Positions 24,841 through 34,933 of a stretch of DNA of 64,000 nt are shown here, one piece after another. A program made the position numbers and the translations under genes. How positions within the stretch are numbered: position 1 is the first letter of the stretch; each line of letters starts with the position of its first letter. The notes under the pieces are model-generated. The model worked only from the letters and a program-made list of their open reading frames with translations, was not told the origin of the DNA and did not search any database. The DNA comes from Acinetobacter puyangensis (GTDB lineage Bacteria; Pseudomonadota; Gammaproteobacteria; Pseudomonadales; Moraxellaceae), in NCBI RefSeq assembly GCF_900096995.1, contig NZ_OANT01000004.1, forward strand, positions 62,001 through 126,000. Direction: 5' to 3'.

Positions 24841-25986
24841 TTAGTTATCCTGTGGTGAGGAGTTATCAGGTAGGGCAAGGTTAATTCGGGGTTTTCTTTC
24901 TTCAATGATGTTAGAAAGTTTTTGTGGTGGGGTGGTACTTTCTTCATTGTCGATTTGTGGCGCAGTCGGTGCAGTCAACGTAACGACATCGCTATTTTCT
25001 GTGGCTTGCCCGGTGTGATCAGTTTCGTTGTCCTGACCATCCAACAAACCAAAGCTCAAACGATTTAACCAGCTTTTTTGTGTTGTGTCTTCATTATTAA
25101 CAACGATTTCACCATCTTTAACTACGGCATGGTCAGAAGAGCGGCCTAAAATACCGAGCGTTAATTTGTTCAGTAAACTACCTTGGTTACGTGCAGCACG
25201 AAGATCAACTTCACCATTACGTTTCAATAGTTGTGGATAATTGGCTTTTAACAGTTCGGTATATTGCTGCGCCGATTGTTTGTCGCCTAGCTGATCATAA
25301 GCATAGGCCAGTGTAGCAATCGCTTCTGGTGTTTGGGGGGCTTGTGGATAATATTCCAGAACCCAGCGTGCGCGTTGTATCGCTGCCACCCAAGCTTTAC
25401 GCTGAAGATTGTAGCGGGCAATATTCATTTCACTTTCGGAAAGTTCTCCACCGATAAATTTCATACGTTCGGCAGCATCTACAGCATATTTACTGCTTGG
25501 GAAGCGGCGAATAAAATCGGCAAAATTCTGATAAGCAACTTTTAAATAACTGGTATCACGATGCGCTTGTTTTAAAGAGGTATAGCGCAGTAAGCCATCG
25601 TAGTTCTGTTCCATATTGGACACACCACGTAAATAATAAGCATAATCTACTTGCGGATGTTGTGGATTCAGACGAATAAAACGTTCTGCCAGTGCAATTG
25701 CACCGGGATAATCTGCCTGTTTAAAACGTGTGTACATCAGATCCAGTTGCGCTTGCTGGGTATATTGTCCGGTTGGGAAATAGGTGTCCAGTGCTTCGAG
25801 CTGTTTGCTTGCTTCACTGTATTGCCCTTTATCCAATGCTTTTACAGCATTTTGATAATATGCCTGCTCACTAGACTGAGGACCTGCATCGGTGACTTTT
25901 TTTGGATTGCTGCTACATCCCACCATTACAGAAGCGATGCCTATGGATAAAGACAGCACTAAAATATTAAAACGCGGTAGCGACAT
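24841..25986 (-). CDS. bamD: Outer-membrane assembly lipoprotein BamD (long form)
   Basis: BamD is the essential TPR lipoprotein of the BAM complex that inserts beta-barrel proteins. The precursor has a lipobox ending VMVGC (Cys24). Residues about 40-245 contain the five TPR-like repeats, with SEQAYYQNAVKALDKGQYSEASKQL at the start and YYPQAPQTPEAIATLAYAYDQLGD near the end. At 381 aa it is about 130 residues longer than E. coli BamD. The extra C-terminal part is polar, rich in Asp, Glu, Thr and Pro, and looks disordered. It is divergent from rluD. Confidence 0.93.
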   Translation of the reverse strand: MSLPRFNILVLSLSIGIASVMVGCSSNPKKVTDAGPQSSEQAYYQNAVKALDKGQYSEASKQLEALDTYFPTGQYTQQAQLDLMYTRFKQADYPGAIALAERFIRLNPQHPQVDYAYYLRGVSNMEQNYDGLLRYTSLKQAHRDTSYLKVAYQNFADFIRRFPSSKYAVDAAERMKFIGGELSESEMNIARYNLQRKAWVAAIQRARWVLEYYPQAPQTPEAIATLAYAYDQLGDKQSAQQYTELLKANYPQLLKRNGEVDLRAARNQGSLLNKLTLGILGRSSDHAVVKDGEIVVNNEDTTQKSWLNRLSFGLLDGQDNETDHTGQATENSDVVTLTAPTAPQIDNEESTTPPQKLSNIIEERKPRINLALPDNSSPQDN

Positions 25987-26061
25987 AAAAACTCCTCTGT
26001 GTCATGATGGGCAATCAGCTACAATACGCCTATTAAACCATTTTTATTGAAATGTGAGCAA

Positions 26062-27111
26062 ATGACTTCCACGCAATCTGCACAAAATTCTACATTAATT
26101 ACAGCTCAACCAGAATTTGAAGATTCAATAGATCTTCAAGAACAAAATTCTGAACTGCAAGCTACGCATATTCATCGCCAATGTCAATTGGATGAGCGTT
26201 ATATTGGACAGCGATTTGATCAAATTGCTGCACAAATCTGGGATGATTTTTCCCGGGAAAAGCTTAAAACCTGGATGACAGATGGTGTTTTACGGGTGAA
26301 TGGACAAAAAGTAAAACCCAAAGCACGCAGTGAAGGCAATGAAATTTTTACGCTGGATGTCGAGCTGGAAGCACAGCTTTTTAATCAGCCGGAAAACATT
26401 GCGCTGGATATTGTCTATGAAGATGACGATCTATTGGTGATTAACAAGCCGGTAGGTATGGTGGTTCATCCCGGCGCAGGCAATCCTACCGGGACGCTGG
26501 TCAATGCTTTACTTTATCATTATCCAAAATCAAGGGAACTCGCTCGTGCGGGTCTGGTACACCGGATTGATAAAGACACCAGTGGATTGCTGGTGGTGGC
26601 CAAAACGCTTGAAGCACAGCATAGTTTAACCCGACAACTTTCCAGTAAATCTGTCTATCGGTTATATGATCTAGTGTGTTATGGCCGAATTATTGCCGGC
26701 GGTAGTATTGATGCACCAATTAAACGCCATCCGGTCGATCGTACCAAAATGGCCGTTGTTAATGGCGGTAGAGATGCTGTGACACATTATAATGTGATGG
26801 AGCGCTTTCAGGATTTCACCTTGGTGCAGGCACAACTGGAAACTGGGCGGACGCATCAGATTCGCGTGCATTTTAGTCATATCTCTCATCCACTGGTGGG
26901 TGACCAAACTTATGCACGATTAAAGTTGCCAAAAGGTATCAGTCCCGAACTGGCAACTTATTTACAGCAGTTTAAACGTCAGGCACTGCATGCCTGTGTA
27001 TTGGGCTTGATTCATCCGACCACAGGTGAGGAAATGGAGTTTGAAGCTGCATGGCCAGAAGACTTTGCAGAATTGGTCAATTTACTGCGGCAGGAAGCAC
27101 GGGGACAATAA
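26062..27111 (+). CDS. rluD: 23S rRNA pseudouridine synthase RluD
   Basis: RluD makes pseudouridines 1911, 1915 and 1917 in helix 69 of 23S rRNA. From ATG 26062 the product has 349 aa. It contains an N-terminal S4 RNA-binding domain (FDQIAAQIWDDFSREKLKTWMTDGVLRVNG) and the catalytic motif GLVHRIDKDTSGLLVVAKT with the active Asp. HQIRVHFSHISHPLVGDQTYA closes the catalytic domain. An upstream TTG at 26047 is less likely, as GTGAG precedes the ATG. It shares a divergent control region with bamD and leads the rluD-pgeF pair, an order seen widely. Confidence 0.94.
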   Translation: MTSTQSAQNSTLITAQPEFEDSIDLQEQNSELQATHIHRQCQLDERYIGQRFDQIAAQIWDDFSREKLKTWMTDGVLRVNGQKVKPKARSEGNEIFTLDVELEAQLFNQPENIALDIVYEDDDLLVINKPVGMVVHPGAGNPTGTLVNALLYHYPKSRELARAGLVHRIDKDTSGLLVVAKTLEAQHSLTRQLSSKSVYRLYDLVCYGRIIAGGSIDAPIKRHPVDRTKMAVVNGGRDAVTHYNVMERFQDFTLVQAQLETGRTHQIRVHFSHISHPLVGDQTYARLKLPKGISPELATYLQQFKRQALHACVLGLIHPTTGEEMEFEAAWPEDFAELVNLLRQEARGQ

Positions 27112-27122
27112 TAGGACAAAAC

Positions 27123-27950
27123 ATGACAGAAACAGCTAAATCAGCAATCACTCGTTCAGATTTTTTTCAGTCACAGTATTGGCAGGCTGCAACGGGCTTG
27201 CCTGATCATATTTATGCCGGACAAACGCTGGCGATTGTGGAGAAAATCCAAGATTCTTCCAACGCTTCTGTTGTACAGAATTTTGGTCAACAAAATTTGG
27301 GATTACATGTCGGTGATGTTGCTGAGGCTGTTCAGCATCGACGTATAGCGCTACTCAAGCAATTACAGCCTTTTGGCGCAAAACGACTGCAATGGCTCAA
27401 TCAAACCCATAGCACAACGGCTTATGTTATTGACGATCGACCAATTTTAACCCTGCAAGATGGCGATGGATTGGTAACGCAAAGTAAAGGTGTGGCCTTG
27501 ATGATGATGACTGCCGATTGTCTGCCAATTGTGGTGAGTAATGCACAAGGAACAGAAATTGCCTGTTTACATGCCGGCTGGCGTGGATTAGCAAATGGCA
27601 TCATTGAATCTACCCTCGGTAAAATGCAAAGTCAGCCTGCTTATGCATGGATTGGAGCGGCCATCAGTCAGCCGAATTTTGAGGTGGGCGCAGAAGTAAA
27701 AGCAGCTTTTGTTGATCAAAATTCTGATTTTGAGGCTGATTTTATCGCACAAGAAAATGGTAAATATCTTGCCGATTTATACGGTATTGCCCGTAAAAAA
27801 TTACAGGCTTTGGGCATAGATTTGGTGACAGGAGGTGATCGTTGTAGCTATGCTGAAGATCAATATTTTTATTCTTATCGTCGAAAGGCTCAAACAGGAC
27901 GTATGGCGACGTTCATCTTTATTTCTGCAAAAGATGATAAACTTGCGTAA
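27123..27950 (+). CDS. pgeF: Peptidoglycan editing factor PgeF (YfiH, DUF152)
   Basis: PgeF-family proteins hydrolyse faulty peptidoglycan precursors carrying L-Ser in place of L-Ala; related proteins also show purine nucleoside activity. The 275-aa product has MMTADCLPIVVSNAQGTEIACLHAGWRGLANGII, with the zinc-binding Cys and His of the family, and GGDRCSYAEDQYFYSYRR near the end. I start at ATG 27123; the frame opens earlier but that part overlaps rluD. The 11-nt gap to rluD implies cotranscription. Confidence 0.92.
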   Translation: MTETAKSAITRSDFFQSQYWQAATGLPDHIYAGQTLAIVEKIQDSSNASVVQNFGQQNLGLHVGDVAEAVQHRRIALLKQLQPFGAKRLQWLNQTHSTTAYVIDDRPILTLQDGDGLVTQSKGVALMMMTADCLPIVVSNAQGTEIACLHAGWRGLANGIIESTLGKMQSQPAYAWIGAAISQPNFEVGAEVKAAFVDQNSDFEADFIAQENGKYLADLYGIARKKLQALGIDLVTGGDRCSYAEDQYFYSYRRKAQTGRMATFIFISAKDDKLA

Positions 27951-27975
27951 ATTATTTAACGTCTGCATTTAGATT

Positions 27976-28533
27976 ATGTCGGTTACAGCGCAAGCCATAA
28001 GCTCCAAAATAACAGTCTGTGTGGTTTATCATAGTGCCTATGGCCATACTGCCAAAGTTGCTCAATATATTGCCAAAGGTGCCGAAAAAGCCAGTGCTGA
28101 GGTGCATTTTATGTCAGTTGCTGCAATTCAGTGGGAATTGCTGGATCAGGCCGATGTCATGATTATGGGTTGTCCGACTTATATGGGTAATATTACCGCA
28201 GCCTTTAAGCAGTTTATGGAAGACTCCTCCAAGCGCTGGAAAGCACGTGCATGGCAGGGCAAACTGGCTGCTGGTTTCACCAATGCCGGTGGTTTAAGTG
28301 GCGATAAACTTGCAGTGTTACAACAAATTAATTTGTTTGCCATGCAACATGGCATGCTCTGGGCAGGCATGCCATTTATGCCGACTGGTGATGGAAAAGA
28401 AGACATTAACCGTATGTCGAGTTTTTTGGGCTTAATGACACAATCGGATAATGATCATATTGACGTTACGCCACCGATCGGTGATTTAAATACAGCGGAA
28501 ATGTTTGGGGCGTATCTGGCTGACTTAAAATAG
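27976..28533 (+). CDS. Flavodoxin-family protein (WrbA-like)
   Basis: The 185-aa protein has a flavodoxin-like fold: VCVVYHSAYGHTAKVAQYIAKGAE is the FMN phosphate-binding loop, and MIMGCPTYMGNITAAFKQFME the second FMN contact. KLAAGFTNAGGLSGDK resembles the NAD(P)H:quinone reductase WrbA group. It would bind FMN and may reduce quinones. Length is slightly shorter than WrbA (about 200 aa). It lies 25 nt after pgeF and probably belongs to the same transcript. The physiological partner is unknown. Confidence 0.85.
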   Translation: MSVTAQAISSKITVCVVYHSAYGHTAKVAQYIAKGAEKASAEVHFMSVAAIQWELLDQADVMIMGCPTYMGNITAAFKQFMEDSSKRWKARAWQGKLAAGFTNAGGLSGDKLAVLQQINLFAMQHGMLWAGMPFMPTGDGKEDINRMSSFLGLMTQSDNDHIDVTPPIGDLNTAEMFGAYLADLK

Positions 28534-28550
28534 ATAGTTTTTTTAAGTCA

Positions 28551-29423
28551 TCATGTTGCATAGGCATATTTTTTTGCAAAGCCGGCACAGCATAAAACTG
28601 CCAGCGTGATGACCACAAATTGCGGGTGAATGGTTTCATGTAAAAATAAAGCCGCCAGCACAAAACCAAAAAATGGTTGTAATAGTTGTAATTGCCCTAC
28701 CGCGGCAATGCCACCTTGTGCCAATCCTTTATACCAGAACACAAATCCTAGAAACATACTAAAAATAGACACATACAGCAGGCTTAAAATTCCGGAAAGT
28801 TGTACATGCGCAAAACTTTGCGGTAGATAAAACACGGTAAAAATCAACATGATTGGTAGGGAAAGAATGAGTGCCCAAGCAATCACTTGCCAACCGCCAA
28901 GCGTACGCGATAATTTCCCGCCTTCGGCATAGGCCAGACCACAAACCATAATGGCACAGACCATCCAGAGATAACCAATCAGGTCGTTTTTGCTTTGGGT
29001 TTGCAGATAAATAAAATAGATAATACATGCACTGCCTAGCACAGCGAATAACCAGAATTTGGGTTGAGGATGTTCCTTACCACGTAGTACCGCAAAAATT
29101 GCTGTCGATAACGGCAATAAACCGATAAATACGATGGATTGTGCAGAACTGATATATTGCAGTGCTAAAGCGGTGAAAAAAGGAAATCCGAACACAGCGC
29201 CTAATGCCACAATTGCAATTGAGGGATAGGGCATGATTTGTGGTTTGTTTTGCTTGAATATCAATACCATGATCAGACTCAATATCCCTGCTATGCAAGC
29301 TCTGGCACCAGTTAAGAATTCCGGACTAAAGTCTGCTAGAGCAAGCCGTGTGGCAGGTAATGAACCTGCAAAAATAAGTACACCAAGTAAACCATTCAAC
29401 CAGCCTTGTGATGCCTGACGCAT
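28551..29423 (-). CDS. EamA/DMT-family transporter
   Basis: The 290-aa inner-membrane protein has ten predicted helices in two EamA repeats: GLLGVLIFAGSLPATRLAL in the first half and WQVIAWALILSLPIML in the second. The family exports amino acids and other metabolites. The start has an AGGGGG ribosome-binding site 6-11 nt upstream. It is divergent from a MocR/GntR-type regulator with operator-like repeats in between, suggesting a regulator-exporter pair in which an amino-acid-like ligand sensed through PLP induces export. The substrate is not identifiable. Confidence 0.88.
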   Translation of the reverse strand: MRQASQGWLNGLLGVLIFAGSLPATRLALADFSPEFLTGARACIAGILSLIMVLIFKQNKPQIMPYPSIAIVALGAVFGFPFFTALALQYISSAQSIVFIGLLPLSTAIFAVLRGKEHPQPKFWLFAVLGSACIIYFIYLQTQSKNDLIGYLWMVCAIMVCGLAYAEGGKLSRTLGGWQVIAWALILSLPIMLIFTVFYLPQSFAHVQLSGILSLLYVSIFSMFLGFVFWYKGLAQGGIAAVGQLQLLQPFFGFVLAALFLHETIHPQFVVITLAVLCCAGFAKKYAYAT

Positions 29424-29476
29424 GCGTAACCCCCTAAAAATAGGTTCACTTTAGCTTTGGATCGGGCCAGTCGCTA

Positions 29477-29528
29477 TGTACAATCCAGTACAATTTAAGC
29501 TAACTGTTTGGTATGATATTCCAGTACA
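29477..29528. promoter_or_regulatory. Operator-like repeats between EamA exporter and MocR gene
   Basis: TGTAC-AATCCA-GTACA (about 29477-29492) is a perfect dyad. The segment TCCAGTACA recurs as a direct repeat at 29484-29492 and 29520-29528. Repeated half-sites of this spacing are typical of MocR-type (PdxR-like) regulators, which bind direct and inverted repeats. Binding is inferred from position and symmetry. Confidence 0.5.
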
Positions 29529-29555
29529 GTGTATTGAGCTGGAAACATCCTACCC

Positions 29556-30935
29556 ATGACCAAAATAGAAAAATCCATGCACCATATCAGGCTGCAAATT
29601 GAAAATCGCAGTCTAATGATGGGCGCGCGTTTGCCTTCAGTAAGGACCTTAGCCAAAACACTGGATTATTCTGTTTCAACCATTGTCGAAGCCTATGATC
29701 GGCTGGTTGCAGAGAAGGTAATTGAGTCACGACAAGGTGCAGGTTATTTTGTGTCGGGTGCTCAGGCGGCTTTTCCTTATCATGACGTCGCAAGACCGAC
29801 AGACCGTGAAATTGATCCTTTGTGGATTTCTAGGCAATCCCTGATTGCACAGCCGCATGTACTTAAACCCGGCTGTGGCTGGTTGCCCGAGCATTGGATG
29901 CCGGAACTCAGTATTCGCAAGGCGCTGCGAAAAGTGTCAAAACAACATACCGATCTATTGGTAAATTATGCCAATCCATGGGGGCATCAGCCATTACGCC
30001 ACTGGATTGCCAGACGCATAGAACGACGCGGAATTCAAATTCAACCCGATCAGGTTCTGTTAACGGAATCAGGTACGCAGGCAATAGATTTAATTTGCCG
30101 GTTATTTTTACAGGCAGGTGATAGTGTACTGGTTGATGATCCGTGTTATTTTAATTTTCAAAGCCTATTAAATGTCCATCAGGTCAATATTGTCGCCGTA
30201 CCGTTTCAACCCCATGGTCCGGATCTGGAGCAATTTGAGCAGATTGTACAGCAGCATAAACCCAAACTTTATATCACCAATGCTGGAATTCATAACCCTA
30301 CAGGCGCAACTTTATCCACACATACTGCCTACCAAATTTTAAAACTGGCAGAACAGGCTAATTTAACCATTGTCGAAGATGATATTTTTGCAGATTTTGA
30401 AGTGGTTTCGGCACCTCGTTATCTGGATTTGAATGGTTTTGCCAATGTGATCCAGATTGGCAGTTTTTCCAAAACGGTTTCCGCTTCGATTCGATGCGGT
30501 TATATTGCTGCTCATCCGCGTCTGATAGATAGTTTGATAGACTTAAAAATTGCAACCAATTTTGGTTGTGGTTTATTAAGTGCAGAAATTATTTATACGG
30601 CATTGTCCGATAGTAGTTATCGAAAGTATCTGGACGGATTAAAACTGCATTTAGTCGATGCCATGAGTAAAACCATTCGACAATTGGGAAAATTAGGCAT
30701 TACACCATGGGTGCTTCCCAAAGGTGGACTTTTTTTGTGGTGTAAACTACCTGAACATATTGATTCTGCCGAATTATCCAAAATCTGTCTGGCGCATCAT
30801 GTGATTTTGGCACCCGGCAACGCCTTTAGCCAATCGCATAGTGCAAGTCATTTTTTAAGATTTAATGTGGCACAGTGTAATGATCAACGCATATATCAGG
30901 TACTGGAAAAGGCGATGCAGCAATTATCGGGATAA
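29556..30935 (+). CDS. MocR-type regulator (GntR HTH plus aminotransferase domain)
   Basis: The 459-aa protein fuses an N-terminal GntR winged helix (residues about 5-70: GARLPSVRTLAKTLDYSVSTIVEAYDRLVAEKVIESRQGAGYFV in outline) to a fold-type I aminotransferase domain. In the second domain, NPTGATLS, VEDDIFADF and IGSFSKTVSASIRCGYI are the PLP-binding segments, the Lys being in SFSKT. MocR proteins sense amino acids or PLP by forming an aldimine and regulate a neighbouring gene. The divergent EamA transporter is the likely target. The enzyme domain is probably not a metabolic transaminase. Confidence 0.92.
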   Translation: MTKIEKSMHHIRLQIENRSLMMGARLPSVRTLAKTLDYSVSTIVEAYDRLVAEKVIESRQGAGYFVSGAQAAFPYHDVARPTDREIDPLWISRQSLIAQPHVLKPGCGWLPEHWMPELSIRKALRKVSKQHTDLLVNYANPWGHQPLRHWIARRIERRGIQIQPDQVLLTESGTQAIDLICRLFLQAGDSVLVDDPCYFNFQSLLNVHQVNIVAVPFQPHGPDLEQFEQIVQQHKPKLYITNAGIHNPTGATLSTHTAYQILKLAEQANLTIVEDDIFADFEVVSAPRYLDLNGFANVIQIGSFSKTVSASIRCGYIAAHPRLIDSLIDLKIATNFGCGLLSAEIIYTALSDSSYRKYLDGLKLHLVDAMSKTIRQLGKLGITPWVLPKGGLFLWCKLPEHIDSAELSKICLAHHVILAPGNAFSQSHSASHFLRFNVAQCNDQRIYQVLEKAMQQLSG

Positions 30936-30962
30936 AGTTTCATCATAAATAAGACTTCCAGT

Positions 30963-31439
30963 TTATTTATGAAAAATCCTTGCCTTATCTCTTTGCCAAT
31001 CACGATCTTTTTCAGTCTGACGTTTGTCATGTAACTGTTTGCCTTTCACCAAAGCAATTTCCAGCTTGACCAGATGACCTTTCCAATAACAGGCCAGTGG
31101 TACACAGGTATAGCCTTTTTGATTGACAGCACCAAGTAATGTGTCAATCTGACGGCGATTCAGTAATAGTTTACGAGTACGGTTGGCTTCAGCAACCACA
31201 TGAGTAGAAGCCGAGAGCAAAGGCTGTATTTGTGCGCCAAATAAAAAGGCTTCATTATTTTTTAAAATAATATAGCTTTCGACCAGACTCATACGTCCGG
31301 CACGTAAGGATTTGACTTCCCAGCCCTGTAATGCCAGTCCAGCTTCAAATTTTTCTTCGATAAAATAATCATGGCGTGCACGTTTATTCTGTGCAATCGT
31401 ACCACCATTGTTTTTTTTAACGACTTTAACATTAGCCAT
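30963..31439 (-). CDS. smpB: SsrA-binding protein SmpB
   Basis: SmpB escorts tmRNA to stalled ribosomes for trans-translation. The product from ATG 31437-31439 has 158 aa: [41 protein letters not shown] is the core opening. The C-terminal tail [27 protein letters not shown] is the helix that enters the mRNA channel. An upstream TTG-type extension of six codons is unlikely. It is divergent from coaD and converges with the MocR gene. The tmRNA gene itself is not in the window. Confidence 0.97.
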   Translation of the reverse strand: MANVKVVKKNNGGTIAQNKRARHDYFIEEKFEAGLALQGWEVKSLRAGRMSLVESYIILKNNEAFLFGAQIQPLLSASTHVVAEANRTRKLLLNRRQIDTLLGAVNQKGYTCVPLACYWKGHLVKLEIALVKGKQLHDKRQTEKDRDWQRDKARIFHK

Positions 31440-31532
31440 AAAAAGAAAATCTTCCAAAATATATTAATGCAGTAAACCACTCATCATAACATTTCAATAA
31501 GGACTTTAGCTAAAAAATCAAGTTTTTGTTAG

Positions 31533-32057
<525 letters not shown>

Positions 32058-32061
32058 ATAG

Positions 32062-32331
<270 letters not shown>

Positions 32332-32359
32332 ACGGTATTTTTTTGCTAAGATGTGCGCC

Positions 32360-32775
<416 letters not shown>

Positions 32776-32844
32776 ACCAAATTTTTAATTATTTTTTTCT
32801 TGACGATGTGTTGAGAAATCAACATAATGCGCAAACAGTTTTTT

Positions 32845-32921
32845 GGCTATGTAGCTCAGTTGGTTAGAGCACAGCACTCATAATGCTGGGGTCACAGGTT
32901 CAAATCCCGTCATAGCCACCA
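32845..32921 (+). tRNA. tRNA-Met (elongator, anticodon CAT)
   Basis: The 77-nt gene has a GGCTATG/CATAGCC acceptor stem, CAT anticodon in CTCATAATG, a GGTTCAAATCC T-arm and an encoded CCA end. The paired first base (G1-C72) and the sequence suggest the elongator rather than the initiator. Ile2 (CAT with lysidine) cannot be wholly excluded from the anticodon alone, but the sequence reads as Met. Confidence 0.93.
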
Positions 32922-32928
32922 TTTTATA

Positions 32929-32959
32929 GATCATGCATCCCTGCATGATCTTTTTTTTT
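32929..32959 (+). terminator. Intrinsic terminator after tRNA-Met
   Basis: A 9-bp perfect stem (GATCATGCA / TGCATGATC) with a 4-nt loop is followed by nine Ts. It starts 7 nt after the tRNA CCA and ends the rnpB-tRNA transcript. Confidence 0.95.
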
Positions 32960-32976
32960 ATAAAAACTTAATAATA

Positions 32977-33010
32977 AAAAAAGGTTGAGATGGGGGCATC
33001 TCAACCTTTT
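32977..33010 (-). terminator. Terminator of the small exported protein gene
   Basis: A 12-bp stem (AAAAGGTTGAGA / TCTCAACCTTTT) with an 8-nt loop is followed on the minus strand by a T-rich tract. It lies 31 nt beyond the stop codon of the minus-strand gene at 33042. Confidence 0.85.
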
Positions 33011-33041
33011 TATACACAACAAACGTTCGGAGGAGGGGGAA

Positions 33042-33311
33042 TTATTCCTGCGCTTGTTTGTTTTGCTCATCTTCGATTGCAGCATCTTGAGAGGCTGGAT
33101 GTTCACTTTGTGGTTGGGCAGCAACAGCATTCGGATCTTGTGTGCCATCTGCTTGTGTGGTCACAATCACAGGTTGTTGTGTACCAGCTTCCACTTCTGC
33201 TTGGCTAGAAAGTGTTGCTGGGTCTTGGGTGATTTCCTGAGATTCAGCTGCAAATGCAGAAATTGATAATGCAGATAAACCACTAATCAGTATAGCTTGA
33301 ACGAGTTTCAT
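33042..33311 (-). CDS. Small exported protein, unknown
   Basis: The 89-aa product starts at ATG 33309-33311, with AAGGA 8 nt upstream; an ATG three codons earlier sits inside that site. Residues 1-21 form a Sec signal peptide (KLVQAILISGLSALSISAFA, cleavage after AFA). The mature part is low-complexity, rich in Gln, Ala, Glu, Asp and Thr, with QxDP motifs. I recognise no fold. It looks like a small disordered periplasmic protein. It has its own terminator. The upstream 490 bp holds hairpins but no other gene. Confidence 0.7.
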   Translation of the reverse strand: MKLVQAILISGLSALSISAFAAESQEITQDPATLSSQAEVEAGTQQPVIVTTQADGTQDPNAVAAQPQSEHPASQDAAIEDEQNKQAQE

Positions 33312-33800
33312 ATGTGTCATCCTTTTAACGATATTAGAAGTAATTGACTACACTCAAGATGCATAACTATGCGATAGCTTGAGGATAGGCAAGTTGCAGA
33401 ATGTATTTGGCATCAACATTCGCTACTGAACGAATGCTAGGAGAAAATGCAGAAATTATGAAGTCTTTTGACAGTCGCTTAACAAAATGTTGTATACCCG
33501 AAACAATAAATCTGATTTTGTAACTTTCATGTGAAAAAAATCCCATACTTACAAAAAGAATTGTGTGGAAATATGAAAAAATGGTCAAAAAGTGATCTAA
33601 TTATTTACTTATACTTAACAAAGGAGAGAGGGAGAGTAGATTTGCTTGGCACAGTTTTATATAGTTTTGTAACCTTTGCGTGATAAGAATCACGAAAATG
33701 ATAGATATAACTGATTTTCTATACAACTCAAATTATGTTTAAATAGCCGTCTTTATCATTGCCGTCTTTAATCACCTCATTTAAGTTTAAGGGAAATCTC
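33312..33800. other. 489-bp gap between the small exported protein and serC
   Basis: This is a divergent intergenic stretch. It holds a hairpin CTCAAG/CTTGAG (33353-33383) with an inner GCATA/TATGC, a CATTCG/CGAATG dyad near 33417-33436, and CGTGAT-AAGA-ATCACG (33678-33693). A minus-strand open frame (33367-33588) has no ribosome-binding site or recognisable composition, so I do not call it. The serC promoter must lie in the last 100 bp. Confidence 0.5.
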
Positions 33801-34880
33801 ATGCGTGCTTATAATTTCTGTGCTGGTCCTGCTGCCTTACCGACAGCCGTATTGGAAAAAGCTCAACAAGAGTTATTGGATTGGCATGGTAAAGGGCTGT
33901 CCATCATGGAAATGAGCCATCGCAGCAAAGATTATGTTGCTGTGGCTGAAAAAGCTGAAGCGGATTTTCGTAGCTTATTAAATATTCCAGAAAATTACAA
34001 AGTACTTTTCCTACAAGGTGGTGCCTCCCTACAGTTTTCTGCGATTCCACTGAATTTACTGGGTAAAAATCAACAAGCCGATTATATCCATACCGGAATC
34101 TGGTCAGAAAAAGCTTTAAAAGAAGCCAAGCGTTATGGCGATATTCAGGTGATTGAAGCTGGAACTGAGCTTGATGGTAAAAAAGCCATTCGTGCGCAAA
34201 ATGAATGGAATTTATCTGATAATCCGGCTTATGTGCACTATGCCGAGAATGAAACTATTGGTGGCATTCAGTTTCCCTTTATTCCCGATGTGGCTGTGCC
34301 TTTGGTTGCCGACTTATCTTCAAGTATTTTATCTGCACCGATTGATGTTTCAAAATTTGGTTTGATTTATGCCGGCGCACAAAAAAATATTGGACCTGCT
34401 GGTTTAACACTGGTAATTGTCCGTGAGGATTTACTGGATCAAGCAAAACCTGAAATTCCAAGTATTTTAAAATATGCAGATCAAGCCAAAAATGGCTCCA
34501 TGGTCAATACCCCTGCAACATATGCTTGGTATCTCGCCGGACTGGTATTTGAATGGTTACTGGCACAGGGTGGTGTAGATGCCATTCATCAAATCAATCA
34601 GCAAAAAGCAAAATTATTGTACGACTATATTGATGAGAGTGGTTTTTATCAGAACCCGATTGCCAAGGACTATCGTTCATTAATGAATGTACCGTTTACC
34701 TTGGCGGATGCAAATCTGGAAAAAACCTTTTTGGCAGAAGCAGAAAAACGTCATTTGCTTAATTTGGCAGGGCATCGTTCGGTGGGCGGTATGCGTGCTA
34801 GCATTTACAATGCTGTGCCATTAGAGGGTGTAAAAGCTTTGGTCGAATTTATGCAAGACTTTGCCCGTCAAAACGGCTAA
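33801..34880 (+). CDS. serC: Phosphoserine aminotransferase
   Basis: SerC converts 3-phosphohydroxypyruvate to phosphoserine with glutamate, and acts similarly in pyridoxal phosphate synthesis. The 359-aa protein begins AYNFCAGPAALP, has LFLQGGASLQF and the PLP lysine in AGAQKNIGPAG (Lys195), and ends with HRSVGGMRASIYNAVP. The start has GGG 7-9 nt upstream of ATG 33801; the frame opens 14 codons earlier without support. A terminator follows. Confidence 0.97.
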   Translation: MRAYNFCAGPAALPTAVLEKAQQELLDWHGKGLSIMEMSHRSKDYVAVAEKAEADFRSLLNIPENYKVLFLQGGASLQFSAIPLNLLGKNQQADYIHTGIWSEKALKEAKRYGDIQVIEAGTELDGKKAIRAQNEWNLSDNPAYVHYAENETIGGIQFPFIPDVAVPLVADLSSSILSAPIDVSKFGLIYAGAQKNIGPAGLTLVIVREDLLDQAKPEIPSILKYADQAKNGSMVNTPATYAWYLAGLVFEWLLAQGGVDAIHQINQQKAKLLYDYIDESGFYQNPIAKDYRSLMNVPFTLADANLEKTFLAEAEKRHLLNLAGHRSVGGMRASIYNAVPLEGVKALVEFMQDFARQNG

Positions 34881-34900
34881 ATCTAAAATTTAAAAACATA

Positions 34901-34928
34901 AAAAAATCGGTATATATGCCGATTTTTT
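34901..34928 (+). terminator. Intrinsic terminator of serC
   Basis: The stem AAAAAATCGG / CCGATTTTTT encloses an 8-nt A/T loop and ends in seven Ts. It lies 20 nt after the serC stop codon and before the convergent 45-aa gene, so it may serve both. Confidence 0.85.
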
Positions 34929-34933
34929 TATGC

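Noticed and set aside
26047..26061. TTG start for rluD giving five extra residues
   Set aside because: The ATG at 26062 has a better upstream site and matches the usual N-terminus.
33367..33588. 73-codon minus frame between the small exported protein and serC
   Set aside because: No ribosome-binding site, no signal or domain, and the stretch holds hairpins and promoter-like sequence instead.
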